Shown piece by piece: positions 10,686-21,460 of a stretch of DNA of 64,000 nt. Position 1 is the stretch's first letter, and each line of letters begins with the position of its first letter. The notes under the pieces are model-generated. The model had not been told where the DNA came from, did no database searches, and saw nothing but the letters and a program-made list of their open reading frames with translations. Origin of the DNA: Diogma glabrata (taxonomy: Eukaryota; Arthropoda; Insecta; Diptera; Cylindrotomidae); NCBI GenBank assembly GCA_963693315.1, contig OY856188.1:97004915-97068914 (forward strand), read 5' to 3'. A program made the translations under genes and the position numbers.

Positions 10686-11039
10686 TTACATTAATTTATC
10701 TTGAATGTTGTCTTCTTCATGTTTTATTTTGCGTCTTCGTTTATCTTCTGTGATAACTCCCTTTATTAACAATTCCCCAGACATTTGATTTAAAATAGTA
10801 GGTATTGCAGTTTTCTTAAGACGTATCCTTAACGGTGAACTTTGATCTAAACAATTTTCCTCAAAATGCTGCGAACAAATTACATCATGTTTCTGCGGTT
10901 TCCAATGTTTTAAATTTAGTGCTTATAACCATGCATTTAAATATTTTGTATCGGTTGGAAATCGGTGACATGTTATTTTATTTCTATTATGCTTTTCGTA
11001 ACGATTTGAGTTCACACATTTACATAAACAACATTTCAT
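10686..11039 (-). pseudogene. THAP zinc-finger domain exon, one in-frame stop
   Basis: Reading from ATG at 11039, the frame begins MKCCLCKCVNSNRYEK. It then shows the THAP signature: C-x-C Cys cluster (residues 3-8), ITCHRFPTD with C24 and H25 (residues 22-30), tryptophan in AWL (36-38), ALNLKHWKP, then VICSQHFEENC and the closing LKKTAIPT. The spacing fits the C2CH zinc-coordinating THAP fold, a sequence-specific DNA-binding domain found in animal regulators and P-element-like transposases. Codon 39 (10923-10925) is TAA immediately after AWL. All the remaining domain is open, so the damage is a single stop. The tail is basic (RRRKIK). The frame closes at 10686-10688, but ATGTAAGC there contains a good splice donor (GTAAGC), so the exon may have continued. 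It could be a host gene or a transposon-derived one. Confidence 0.8.
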
Positions 11040-11750
11040 AACTATTGTTATTTAATTAAATTTGCAAAATTTTAATGTTTTCAAATTGTAAATAACTGCA
11101 TAAAACACAAAACGTCCAGATAACATTATTTTTTCTTAAAAAACTTAATCTTTCGATTTTTTTTGGTTTTGTCATATTTATATATATAAATATTTTTTTT
11201 GGCTTAAAATCTCAATTCGAACTATCACTAAAACAAATTATGGTTTTGAAATGCCACAAAATACAAACTCAACATTCTATAAAATTGATATCTTTTTAAA
11301 TCATTTACAAATGAAAATAAATAAATATTTAATTAATCACTAATCTCTTTGATTTAATTTTATAAACTAATTTTTGATTTAAAAATTATACACTAATTGA
11401 TTCAATCCAAATTTTAATTAAATACTGATCGTTTATATATCATATTATCATCGATCTTCTGTTTCATTTTCCATCATTTATGAAAAACTTGTAATTTTAA
11501 TTTACTTGAACTTATTTAAATCATCAAAAAAATGTACAGTGGTACGAATAAACGTATATGTTTACTACAATTGAAGAAAATTAACAAAATTATTATTGAA
11601 TTTGAAAACTACTATTTTTAGAGTAAAAATTGGAAATAGTCCGTCGTTACAAATTCTAAACTAAACTAAATATTAATAAAATAATTAGCATTTTTCAGAT
11701 AAATTAAATGAACAATGATTACCTTACCTGCAAACAATAAATCAACTAAG
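11040..11750. other. AT-rich region upstream of THAP exon
   Basis: No gene seen. It contains TATATATAAATA at about 11180 and, at about 11618-11652, a segment ending GAAATAGTCCGTCGTTACA that recurs at about 22535-22568. Confidence 0.4.
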
Positions 11751-11976
11751 ACTGCGTTCCAATTGATGGTAAAATGTACTAATCGTGCTATATCAATTTA
11801 GTCAAGATTTTATTTGACTAAATCAATACTTTTTTCTACATGATTGTACGGAATTCGATGTTTTTATTAATATCGAACAATTTAAACACATAAATTAAAA
11901 TTAAATTGGTTGATTTTATTAAATCAAATTTAGATTTAGCAGTTTAATACAATTTAGCAGCTAATTGGAACCCAGT
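11751..11976. mobile_element. 226-bp MITE-like element
   Basis: The ends ACTGCGTTCCAATT (11751) and AATTGGAACCCAGT (to 11976) are inverted repeats with one mismatch. The interior is AT-rich with internal inverted TTTAGTCAA/TTGACTAAA motifs and no coding frame. A flanking TAAG occurs on both sides, but a clean long target duplication is not readable, so the superfamily is unassigned. Confidence 0.7.
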
Positions 11977-12599
11977 GTAAGAATTCATACATAAAATTTA
12001 CAAAATATGTTATGTTTAACCTATTTTTCGTAATTGGTACCTGACATCAAATGTTCAAGTTTGAACTAGTTGTGTCCACTTAAAAAATACATCGATATTT
12101 TTATTCGATGTAAAACATCGGAACCCTGCATCGGTGTTTTCCGATACATCTTTTGAAAACATCGATGTTTTTTCAACATCGAACACTTTCCGCAAAAGTT
12201 TGATATCATCCTTTTCAAGTTGAACGAAAAAAGTTCGTTTCGTGACTCGTAATGTAGGCACAGACTCATCATGCAGGCACAACAGTAATTAAGTGGAGAA
12301 CAGTGAAAACTGGAAAGTGAAGGATTAGGGTATGTAAGGGAATGGTAAAGGGAAAGCAAATAAATATGCAAGTGGGATGGTAAAACTTTATATTAAGCTT
12401 AAATTTTTGTAGGTTGGAGCTAAGCTGAAAAACAGTGGATTCTAGAGGATTACATGAAGAGGTTCGGTGAAAAAGACGAAGATATTGCTCAGTTTGGTCA
12501 AGGAATGGTTCAAGCGAGTGTTTATGGGAGTTTATTGCTGGATGAGAGAACTGGCGTTGCTTATAGGCATTAGAGCTTTTATCTCAGCTTAACACTCAG

Positions 12600-13985
12600 C
12601 ATATCAGTATTTGTTCAATACACAGAGGGCTCCGATACTGCGTCTATCGTCGAGGGTATCCAGAGAGTTTGTTAAATTAGCATCGTTCAAATTAACTAGC
12701 ATTCCCGGCGTTGAATTCTATCGAATGCGACTAAATAAGTTTTATCTGTCCCCGGCCAAACACGCAATTCAGCAATTCAGAAGGAGTTTAGTAGAATTTG
12801 CTTCTTTTTAGATAACCTGAACATATAACTGCATTTTCGGTGTTGAGTAAATACGGTCTTCACATCGGTCTTATTTCTTTTTTTGAGATTGGGTTGACTA
12901 CAGCGGTTTTCCACTGAAGGTGGAGTAGTCTACATAATGGTTTAGCTAAAAAGTGATAAAATTTTCTACGTACAATGGTTGGTATGCCACCTGGATCCGC
13001 TGACTTGTTTACACTTAACTCCTATGGAACCTTTGATGCAAGTCGGGTGTGAGAAAAAGTCCTTATTAATAGAAGATGTATTAACCTATTGGAATGAAAG
13101 GCGGCAGCTGATTTGAAGTTAGCAGTTGTGACTTGTGGGACATCTCCAAAATAAGAAGCTAGAAGATCCGATTTTTTCAGGTTTGGAATGCATTATATTT
13201 TGTGATTTGAGAGGAGAAACTTGTGATGCTTTTTTTCCCATGACATTTCTTTGTACCAAGCTAGCAAATGACCGGAAAGTTTTGGGGTTGAGGTTATTAT
13301 TACCGTCCAGGATATCTCTCACTTTGCTACAGGTTTTTAGGTCGTCTAATCATTCGGCATTGTTTATGGAATTTTTAGCATTTTTGCGGCCATGAGAAGT
13401 TCACAATTGTTAGATGTTTGTTGAAACTGTGCGTGAGTTCTATATTGGGAAACAATTTCTGACCTGCAGGTTACATTAAATCATGAGATGTTTGTGACCT
13501 TCAATTTTGAATGGATCCTGTCATGAAACATTTCATAGCCGATCGAATGGCGGCAACTATTCCCAGCGCAAGTTCAGACGGGACTGGTCAAAAAGTCAAA
13601 TTCCTATAATGCCATAAAGTTCGTGGATGTGAGGTATTGTTTATTGCAGATGGCTTTGTTTTAAATTCTGCCCTCACCAGGTAGTAATCAGATGAGTCAA
13701 TAGGTGGATCGACCATTATTCTACATTTTGGGGTGACTAGAAAGGAATAAATCCAAGAGATGAGGTATATGTGACTGTAAATATCAAAAATGCGAATTGG
13801 TTTATCAACTAAATGAGTGAGCAAGTTGAGATCTTTTGTTCAGAGGAGCAGAATAAGGGAGCCATTCAAACATTAAAGTCACCCGCTACGACTATTTCAG
13901 CTTTAGGCGACATATCAAAAAAAATTTCTATGGAGCCTAACAGAGATATAGTTTTCAATTATATTCAATTAAAATTTCGAACTGT
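12600..13985 (-). pseudogene. CR1-like LINE endonuclease/RT fragment nested in hAT
   Basis: Read right to left, the fragment begins in the apurinic-type endonuclease with AEIVVAGDFNV (about 13890). It continues with LLTHLVDKPIR.FD.YSH, CRIMVDPPIDSSDYYLVRAEF and LWHYRN (13824-13588), the C-terminal endonuclease block containing the conserved SD(H/Y) step. A linker follows with RDILDGNNNLNPKTFRSFAS (about 13320), then the RT entry SGS..HTNH and KTAV.NPI.KK blocks (about 12990-12890). The RT core is absent. Stops are frequent. Its position between the hAT transposase and the hAT left terminus shows that it inserted after the hAT element. Confidence 0.78.
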
Positions 13986-14114
13986 TCATTGCAATAAGAA
14001 GAATAAAAAGAATTTCAAAGCTAAAATCAAAATCCCAATAACAAACAAACGAAAAAATAAAAAAAATACAGGTAGCATATTTGAAATGTTGCTCCATATG
14101 AAATGTTGTCCACT

Positions 14115-15150
14115 AAGACTTCTTTAGACAGACTTTGCAGAAACAAAAGTTTACTTAAGCGTTTTCTTTTCATTCTATTTCTTTGCTGATTGATTCCAGA
14201 TGGAGCAGAAGTCCCTACAATAGTTCAATATTTTAAAGCAAAATGTAAGTACAGCTTGGAAAACTGAATTCTTAGGTCAAGCCAGATTTTCAAAGGATCT
14301 TCGTTGTGTTTTCTTCCAACTACACTACGCAAGTAAATAAATAATTTATCAGAAATGCATTATTCAGAGAATCAAATTGTGTCTCTTGTTTATTAATTAA
14401 TGATATTCCCATTAGAAAAAGCTATCTGTTTGTTTTTCAGATTGATATGAATCCGATGCCATGATGAACATTTCGATATTTTGTGTTTAGTATTTTTCAC
14501 AAAGTTTTTAATTTTAGCGAATGCTGTAGAGCAAGCAAGGTCGTCCCTGAAGTGCATTCTTTTAAAGCTCGGTTCCAATTCAGTGGCGATTGCGAGTTGA
14601 TTCACTCTTTCTATGGCACCCACTCGTTTTTCAATTTCGTTAGTTACAAGCGATTCAATTCTTTGGCGAGCGAGTTTTCTACAATTAAGGGTTGAAATAT
14701 TAATACTAGGCAATGAACAAATGAAGCCAACTTGTTACCAGTGCAATATCTTATCACCAGACTATTCTTTGGTAACAGCTTCGAGCGGTCGTAAAACTTG
14801 TAATACAGAAGCTAGAATTGGCAGTTCTAACGCATTGAGCATATGTGGTCCCATTTTATGCCGAACATAGTTATATCATTGATGAAACTCCGTAAATCTT
14901 AAATCTTATGTCAGTAATATGACTGTTTATAGTAAGGACTGTTTATCTTATCTTATCGGAACTTCTTGAATTAATTTTGTGTCTTTATCCGTTGCTTTTC
15001 TTAATTCATTGCTTGCTATACTAGTTTGCTTGAATCATGTAACAATGTCCTTGACCTTAGGTTTTAGTTTTCGTAGAACACTGTTGTACTGTATTTTGCG
15101 CAACTAAATTTAGAGTATGCGCTAAGCGCGGTATATGTTTATTTCCTAAA
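14115..15150 (-). pseudogene. hAT (ZBED-like) transposase, C-terminal half, broken
   Basis: From about 15120 leftward the reading frames show HIPRLAHTLNLVAQ (the conserved C..HTLNL step), then KQTSIASNELRKATDKDT and LIQEVP, then LELPILASVLQVLRPLEAVT. The longest open piece, 14393-14713, includes ESLVTNEIEKR and LAIATELEPSFKRMHF, as in ZBED-type transposases. Near 14310-14130 come EDPLKIWLDLRIQF and the dimerisation (hATC) block QQRNRMKRKRLSKLLFLQSL. Order and spacing match a hAT transposase, but it changes frame several times and has stops. The N-terminal half with the BED finger and first catalytic residue is missing. It lies inside an element with hAT-type target duplication. Confidence 0.85.
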
Positions 15151-15391
15151 TAAACCACAACCAACTAATTTGTAACATTCGTACAATTTTCAAAAGGAAA
15201 ATATGAAAAAATTAATAAAAATCATAAAGATGCACACAATAGTTTGTCATTGATTCGATGTTTTTATAAAAAACATCGATACATCAAATAGAAAAATTCT
15301 TTAAAAAAACATGGTATATATCCCATGTCTCGTATGTAAACATCGAGTAAATTCAATACATCGATGTTTAGTAAATATTCCTAGTTTGAAC

Positions 15392-16170
15392 ATACGCCGA
15401 CACGTTGACGATCGTAATCGATGCTAAAATCATATCCAGATGTTGATATCAAGAAATGAGCAGGAGTAAGCGCCTCAAAGGAATCATCGTCGTCGGATAT
15501 TGGACACAGTGGACGAGAGTTCAGTACGCCTTCTATTTAACATAGTGAGGTCAACGTCTTTTCAGAAGCTTAATTGGCGTTTGCAGCAACACGATTTACT
15601 ATTTAGGCAAGTTTTAACAGATTTTATGGCGGATTCCCACAGTTTTTGGTGGAATGTTTTGCCAATTCATTTTATTTTTCTACCACGTCCCAGGTAAGCA
15701 GAGAGGATTGTTTTGACATTGAGCCAAGCTTGTTTTAAGGTAGAACAATCTTGGGACAAGCTTTAAAATAAACTTGGTTGAATGTTGTTTTAACCTTAAA
15801 TGATAACCACGTACCATTATTATTTTTAGACATTGGAACAATATTTAAATACAATGCTGGCCCAATACTACCCAGGTAAGGACAAAGGATTGTTTTTACA
15901 TTGAGCCAAGCTTGTTTTAAGGTTGAACAACGTTGTGACAAGCTTTAAAATAAAATTGGTTGAATGTTGTTTTAACCTTAAATGATAACCACGTACCATT
16001 ATTATTTGTACACATTGGATCAATATTTAAATACAATGCTGGACCAATTCTAAAACAAATAAATCGACTTCATAGCTTTTTAATTTTTTTTGCAATGTAT
16101 AATTTACTATATGTGTTGTTATGGTTTTCCAAATTATTCACTGTTTGTGTGCTTTTGTCACTTTTGAATT
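15392..16170. repeat. 182-bp tandem duplication and flanking spacer
   Basis: A block starting GGTAAG at 15693 recurs at 15875 with a 182-bp offset. Both copies include TTGAGCCAAGCTTGTTTTAA and GATAACCACGTACCATTATT. A 65-codon frame upstream (15500-15697, MDTVDESSVRLLF) has no recognised domain and ends at the first CAGGTAAG. Related AAGCTTG-rich sequence lies beyond the Penelope insertion at 19516-20185. Confidence 0.8.
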
Positions 16171-17012
16171 AAAATGCAATATTTAAAAATATACTTTTTT
16201 AATATGTTTATTTTTAATTTTAAATTTTATTAATAATAATATAAACTTCCTTATAGTAACAATTTGAATTTGATTTTTTATTTTAATGAATATCGATTTC
16301 GATTCGTCATCCTCAGTCTCAGCCTTACGTCATCCTCAGTTCTTAAATTATTATTACAATCTTTGCTTAAACTAATGTCTTGTATATATACTACTTCAAC
16401 TGCTATTTTTTATTATTATGTCATATATTTTATTAGTTTTAGTGTTGCTTTCATCATTTAAAATGTTTTTATTGTTTTTATGTTTATATATTTCTATTTC
16501 TTCCTATCTATCTATATGTTGTCCTTTTCTTTTTTTATGTAATATTGTTAAATTTGTGTTGATATTGGTATATTTGTGTTTTTCTATTTTTAAATGTTGG
16601 GCATATCTGGATTTTGGATCACTTTTATTAATTTCACTGGTGTGTTCAATAAATTTTTTTGTGAAGGACCGCCCCGTTTGACCTATATAAAATTCACTGT
16701 AGTCATCACATGTAATTTTATAAACAGCTGTGTCTAAGGTTTGGGTTTTTTGATTTATATGTAATTTTCTATTTTATTTTTGTTTTTTGTAAGCTGCAAT
16801 ATATCCATATATTTTTAAAGTTTTTTGCATTATTTTGAAGGTTGTTTTATTATATGTTACGCCTATGTATTTTTTGCCTGCTAAGTTTTCTTTATTCCTC
16901 AGTGTTGTTAGGGTTTGCAAATTTTCCTTGTTTTTATGTTTTCTATTTAATGTGTCAATTATTTCGTTTTTATATCCGTTTTTACTAGCTATGTATTTTA
17001 TATTATTTAATT

Positions 17013-18488
17013 CAGTGTTGCAAAACGTTACTCGCAACGTAACGCAAAAACGAAATAACGAAATGAAATAGCGTTATTAGTAATAATTACGTTCATAACG
17101 TTTTAAAAATTAAACTTCGTTACAATAACGTAAAACGTAACGATAACTCAATATTTTATTTCGTTTTTCGGGTGACTTTTTTTATAATTACGTATATGAA
17201 GATCAAAACGCAAAAACCGGTTGAATAAAATCCAACTTATCTGCTCTTTATCAATTTTTGCGGACGCTTAAACTACAGATTTTGGTAGTTCTAATGCCCG
17301 ATTTATAGTCGGTAACGTTAACTTAACCGTAACTTAAGACACCTTAAAATTTTGATTTGTAGTCGGTAAGAAATTACGTATTCATTGACGTTTGATCTGA
17401 TATTATAATTATGGTTTTGTAATCAATGTTACAAATCAATCAATTCTTTAAAAGTAATAAACTGATTTTAAAATCAAAATTTAAAATAATGAAATTCGAA
17501 ACATACATTTGATACAAAATTTAAAAATAAAAAAATTTATTTTCATATTAATTTTCTGCTAATATTTGGCTTTAAAGTCGCTCTTTTTATATCCTTTGCA
17601 TTTGTTAAAAAATAAAATTTTATTTTTATGGACACTTGCAATTAAATATTACTTTTCTTCAGTTTTTATACCAAACGTCAAAAAATCCTTAACAAAATCT
17701 TTAAGAAAGAATGAAATGAACTTTACGTTAAGTTAACGTTAAGTTTGCGTTAACGACTATAAATGCTTTAGTGCATTTTCATACATTTGTAACGTTAAGT
17801 TAAAGTTACCGACTATAAATCGGGCATAAAATGTACAATTTTAAGTTTATTTTAAATAATTTCAAGTCTGTAGTAGCCGTTTTGCATCACAGATATTTTG
17901 AATAATTTTAAGAAAGAATATTTTTATGCTGGCCGAGAAATCAATCTGAAGATCTATTAAAAGAACTCTAATAGTTATAAACAAACTATCAGATTTGTGA
18001 AAACTCCTGATAAGATTGCTTAGTTTTGGTAAAAATTAATTATTTTTAATATGAAATGATTTCAAAATATTCGACGGAGTGACGTGAATAATCCATTGTA
18101 TAATTCTTTAATTTTAATTACGTCAGTTACATATCTACGCCCGTCGATGATCTCCACGAGATCAAAACTATAGTAGTGTGAATTATAAAAAATATATATA
18201 CTTAAAAATTTTTAAATTATTGTTTTTTAATTGTTTTTTATATATAACAATAGTGAATAATAAAAGGTGTCGTTATTAAAATTAAAGAATTTGAAATGAG
18301 TCAAATTTTATAGTTACGTTATTTAAACACTACATTTAATGTTAAAATAACGTAATTATAACGTTATAACATAATAAAATATAATATTTTTCTGTTTCAT
18401 AACGAAATAACGTACCGGAAAAATAAATATACTGTTATAAAAACGAATAATTTTTTTAACGATTTTTTTTTTTCGTTTTGCAACACTG
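17013..18488. mobile_element. hAT-like element inserted in Penelope element
   Basis: The termini are inverted CAGTGTTGCAAAACG (15 bp, perfect). ATTTAATT is present at 17005-17012 and 18489-18496 as an 8-bp target duplication. Subterminal DNA is rich in AACGTAACG-type motifs. No transposase frame is readable in 1476 bp, so it is non-autonomous. Removing it restores the reading order of the host Penelope element. It carries its own insertion at 17295-17826. Confidence 0.93.
17295..17826. mobile_element. MITE nested in the hAT element (TAA target)
   Basis: Inverted ends start TGCCCGATTTATAGTCGG and stay matched for about 33 of 35 bases. The flanks are direct TAA at 17292-17294 and 17827-17829. 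A 3-bp TAA duplication is the habit of PIF/Harbinger elements, so I infer that superfamily. The subterminal region repeats GTTAACTTAACGT motifs. It is 532 bp with no gene. Confidence 0.88.
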
Positions 18489-18924
18489 ATTTAATTCGTC
18501 TTGATAATTTTCTGCATTCATTGGTATATTGTTCAATCTATTGATCATGTGGTTGTATGCAACTAGTTTATGTTGGTATGGAGGATGTGATTTAATATTT
18601 ATTGTTTGATCCGTTTGGGTTGGTTTTCGGAATTATTTGGATGTGTGTTTTGTATCTACATTTTTGATTGATAAATCCAAAAAATTATTGTGTTATTTTC
18701 TTCATTTTCTAACTTGAATTTAATGGAATGTTCTATGCTGTTTTGGTTTTGTATATCATCAAATAGAATATGAAATAATAATGGAATCAGAAAAGCATGA
18801 TATGGAAAGCACGATAAAAAAGAAAAGTGAAATAAAAAATTGAAATTAAAAAAGTTAAAAGAGTCAAAACTAATAGAAACGGGAACTCATCATATTAACA
18901 TAATAAATCAATACAGACCGCCAC

Positions 18925-19515
18925 AATATTGCAGCTTACGAAAAACAAAAATAAAATAAAAAATTACCTAAAAACCAAAAAAACCCAAACCTTAGACACA
19001 GGTGTTTATAAAATTACATGTGATGACTGTAGTAAATTTTATATAGGTCAAACGGGCGGTCCTTCACAAAAAGATTTATTGAACACACCAGTGAAATTAA
19101 TAAAAGTGATCCAAAATCCAGATATGCCCAACATTTGAAAATAGAAAAACACAAATATACCAATATCAACACAAATTTAACAATATTACATAAAAAAAGA
19201 AAAGGACAACATCTAAGATAGATAGGAAGAAATAGAAATATATAAACATAAAAACAACAACAACATTTTAAATGGTAAAATCAACACCAAAACTAACAAA
19301 ATATATGACATAATAATAAAAAATAGTTTAAATGGTATATAAGACATTAGTTTAGGCAAAGATTGTAATAATAATTTAAGAACTGTAAGTCGAAATCGAT
19401 ATTCATTAAAATAAAAAATCAAATTCAAATTGTTACTATAAAGAAATTTATATTATTATTAATAAAATAAAAGAAATAAAAAAAAAAAAGTATATTTTTA
19501 AATATTGCATTTTAA
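18925..19515 (+). pseudogene. Penelope-like GIY-YIG endonuclease fragment, inverted copy
   Basis: Forward strand: KTQTLDTGVYKITCDDCSKF then YIGQTG (about 18976-19055) is a GIY-YIG nuclease start with GVY and YIG both intact. It is followed by SRYAQHLKIEKHKYTN-like sequence in shifted frames and GQH...EEIEIYKH. This domain makes the nick that primes Penelope retrotransposition. The segment is an inverted match to 16171-16805, out to GCATTTTAAT at 19515. Penelope-like elements often carry a partial terminal copy in inverted orientation, and this pair fits that pattern. Small deletions, for example in PSQKDLLNT, break the frame. Confidence 0.88.
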
Positions 19516-20185
19516 TGTATAATGCAGTATAATCCTTGGCTAGCTAACTTTGGTAACAGTCTGGGCCTGTTGTAAATGCCTAGACTGAACCAAGATTCAG
19601 TTTATTATGTTACGCATTATTTACTAGTGTAATGTAGTGTAAACATGTGCAAGTCATTTTAAGCTTTTCTCTAATTTTATAAATGTTACTCTTTCAACAA
19701 CTTCTTTCCACACATTTAAAGGAGGTCTGGAAAAAAAATTGGTTTGGTAGATCTAGCCCAAGTCTTATTTGCCAGACATGACTCAAGGACATCAGTCCAA
19801 ACTTGGCACAAACTTGGGCCGTTTGAAAATATTAAGTATGGCCAAAACCCCGGAAGCTGTTGCGGTGCGAGCTTGGCGCAGGTCTGGCACCTTAGCATTT
19901 TATTACCCGGGTATTGTAGTGGAATTTCCTCATACATTGTAAATTTGTTGGTTACAGTCCATCATTGCACAAACGCTGAAATTATATAACAATTACAATA
20001 AATTTGTTTCAACATTAAACCAAGCTTGGCCCAAAACTAAATATAGTAATCAAAAGATACAATTTACATTTATTTATTTTAACCATTGGCTTAGTATGAC
20101 AAAATGTATCAAACTAAGGCTTGGCCATGCCTTGATAATCATTTCTTAGTTTTTCAAGGTTGGACCAAGCTTGGCCCATTCGATA
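19516..20185. repeat. CTTGG-rich dispersed repeat
   Basis: Repeated CAAGCTTGGCCC-type and ACTTGGCACAAACTTGGGCC motifs on both strands. It resembles the duplicated block at 15693-16050 on the other side of the Penelope insertions. The overlapping forward and reverse frames here (19716-19989) reflect the repeat and are not genes. Confidence 0.55.
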
Positions 20186-20189
20186 AGCC

Positions 20190-20345
20190 TTGGTATTCCT
20201 AACCTGGGGTTTCCTTGTTAATATGATGGGTCCAGCATAATCAATTCCACAAATTTCAAACGGATTAACTGGCGTGATACGAACAGATGGTAAATTCCCA
20301 ATAAGATATTTTGTAGTAGTATAGCTCACCATATAAGACACAGGA
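20190..20345 (-). pseudogene. BEL/Pao integrase fragment
   Basis: The minus-strand frame reads TTTKYLIGNLPSVRITPVNP then FEICGIDYAGPIILTRKPQV and TKAY. This matches the start of the BEL/Pao integrase catalytic core: LP..R....PF...G.D.AGP, where the aspartate of GIDYAGP is the first catalytic acidic residue. The fragment is about 50 residues. The downstream side runs into unrelated CTTGG-rich repeat, so the rest of the integrase is lost. Confidence 0.78.
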
Positions 20346-21460
20346 TTGAATGGGATGTGTTAGAAGGGCCAGGATGAAGATTTTTGACGTGGTAAAATGG
20401 TATGGGTCATTTTGCTAAGGGTATGTTAAAATCATAGTGGTAGTTCGAGATTTTTAACTTTCCACCAACACATATAATTTTCCATTGCTGTCCAAGAATT
20501 GTGTTCAGATTACAATTTTAAAATTACATAAAATTAAATTACATAAAACTGACATCTATTTTATTTGAATTGCTGAATAAAAGTTAAAAAAATAGACAAA
20601 GGTGCCATCTAATGGCAAATAAACATTATTATGTAATTGATTTTACGTAAAATATTAAAAATAAAATAAAATTGGGTTCTTCTTATTTGTGAGCTCAAAC
20701 AAGAAACATTAATTTTTTTTTATAATATAATTTTAAAGTTATATTTTTTAATTTTAATAACTTAAGTTTCACCTTGAACATACAAATTAGGTTAGGCTGG
20801 ATAGCTTATTGCTACCGACCAATTCAGGATCTATTTTATTTTTATTTTTTTTATTTTATTTTATTTTATTTTAGTCCAGCGAGACAACTCATTACAGGAC
20901 ATTTCAAGATTTTAATACAAGTTACACTATAATTAAAAATTAACAATTTTACATACATACATAGAAACATTTTTAAAAAAAGAAAAAATTCAAGTCAATA
21001 AAGCACGGCGGCAAAGTGCTTAAGATAGAAAATAAATATGTTAAAAAAAAATACAACGAAAAAAAGAGAAAAAAAAACAAAAATAAAAAACAAAATAAAA
21101 TAATAGATAATTTAACTTACATAACACGAAAATGTTATATCTATTGCTAAAGCTTGAAGTTTTCTGTGTTGCACCCATTTGAATAATTTGTTCGTACACA
21201 GTAACTCGTTCGTTCACGCACGCTCGTTCTATAAAATATTGGTTAATTAAATCTATAAAAAGTTCCTTTGTTTTTTATTTTAACGAACCAAATTATTTAG
21301 CACATGTATTGAGGATTTTGAACCTTATTAAAAATAAATGGGAGTTCTGTCTGGCAAATCTCTTACTTATACCAAATTTGTTACCCAAAAAAAATTAATC
21401 ATGGTTGAATAGCAAAAAAAATAATTTAACACAAAAAATCACAGGCAAAAATTATATAAA
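20346..21460. other. Non-coding AT-rich spacer
   Basis: No gene recognised. It holds a (TTTTA)n run and an A-rich tract around 21040-21100. Confidence 0.4.
20831..20873. repeat. (TTTTA)n microsatellite
   Basis: TTTTA-type pentamer repeats with one T-rich interruption, ending before GTCCAGCGAGAC. Confidence 0.85.

Larger units (their letters stand above)
12067..15383 (-). mobile_element. hAT element with exact 8-bp target duplication
   Basis: The direct repeat GTTTGAAC lies at 12059-12066 and again at 15384-15391. The enclosed 3317 bp begins TAGTTGTGTCC and ends in TATTCCTA. Subterminal regions at both ends carry many ACATCGATGTTTT motifs in both orientations (12090-12185 and 15250-15370), a usual place for transposase-binding sites. 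The inside carries a broken hAT transposase on the minus strand (14115-15150) and a nested LINE fragment (about 12600-13985). The target duplication and transposase type agree on the hAT superfamily. Confidence 0.88.
16171..18800 (-). pseudogene. Penelope-like element, 5'-truncated, split by hAT insertion
   Basis: Minus-strand coding pieces lie at 18489-18800 and 16225-17012. They become continuous if the insertion at 17013-18488 is removed: YQDELNN joins IKYIASKNGYKN. From upstream, NFLDLSIKNVDTK (about 18675) and TDQTINIKSHPPYQHK (about 18600) match the conserved end of the Penelope reverse transcriptase. The linker IIDTLNRKHKNKENLQTL and YIGVTYNKTT follow, then VYKITCDDYSEFYIGQTG (about 16730-16670), a GIY-YIG endonuclease start. 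A C-terminal KHKYTNINTN block precedes the 3' region. The catalytic RT core is missing on the 5' side. In this copy the first Gly of GIY is replaced by Ala, and stops are present. It faces a shorter copy at 18925-19515. Confidence 0.88.

Noticed and set aside
12055..12371. Two overlapping minus-strand frames of 75 and 101 codons
   Set aside because: They lie in the subterminal ATCGATG repeats of the hAT element.
16264..16681. Two forward hydrophobic frames that look like membrane proteins
   Set aside because: They are antisense to the Penelope endonuclease region; the Leu/Phe bias comes from complementing Lys/Asn-rich coding DNA.
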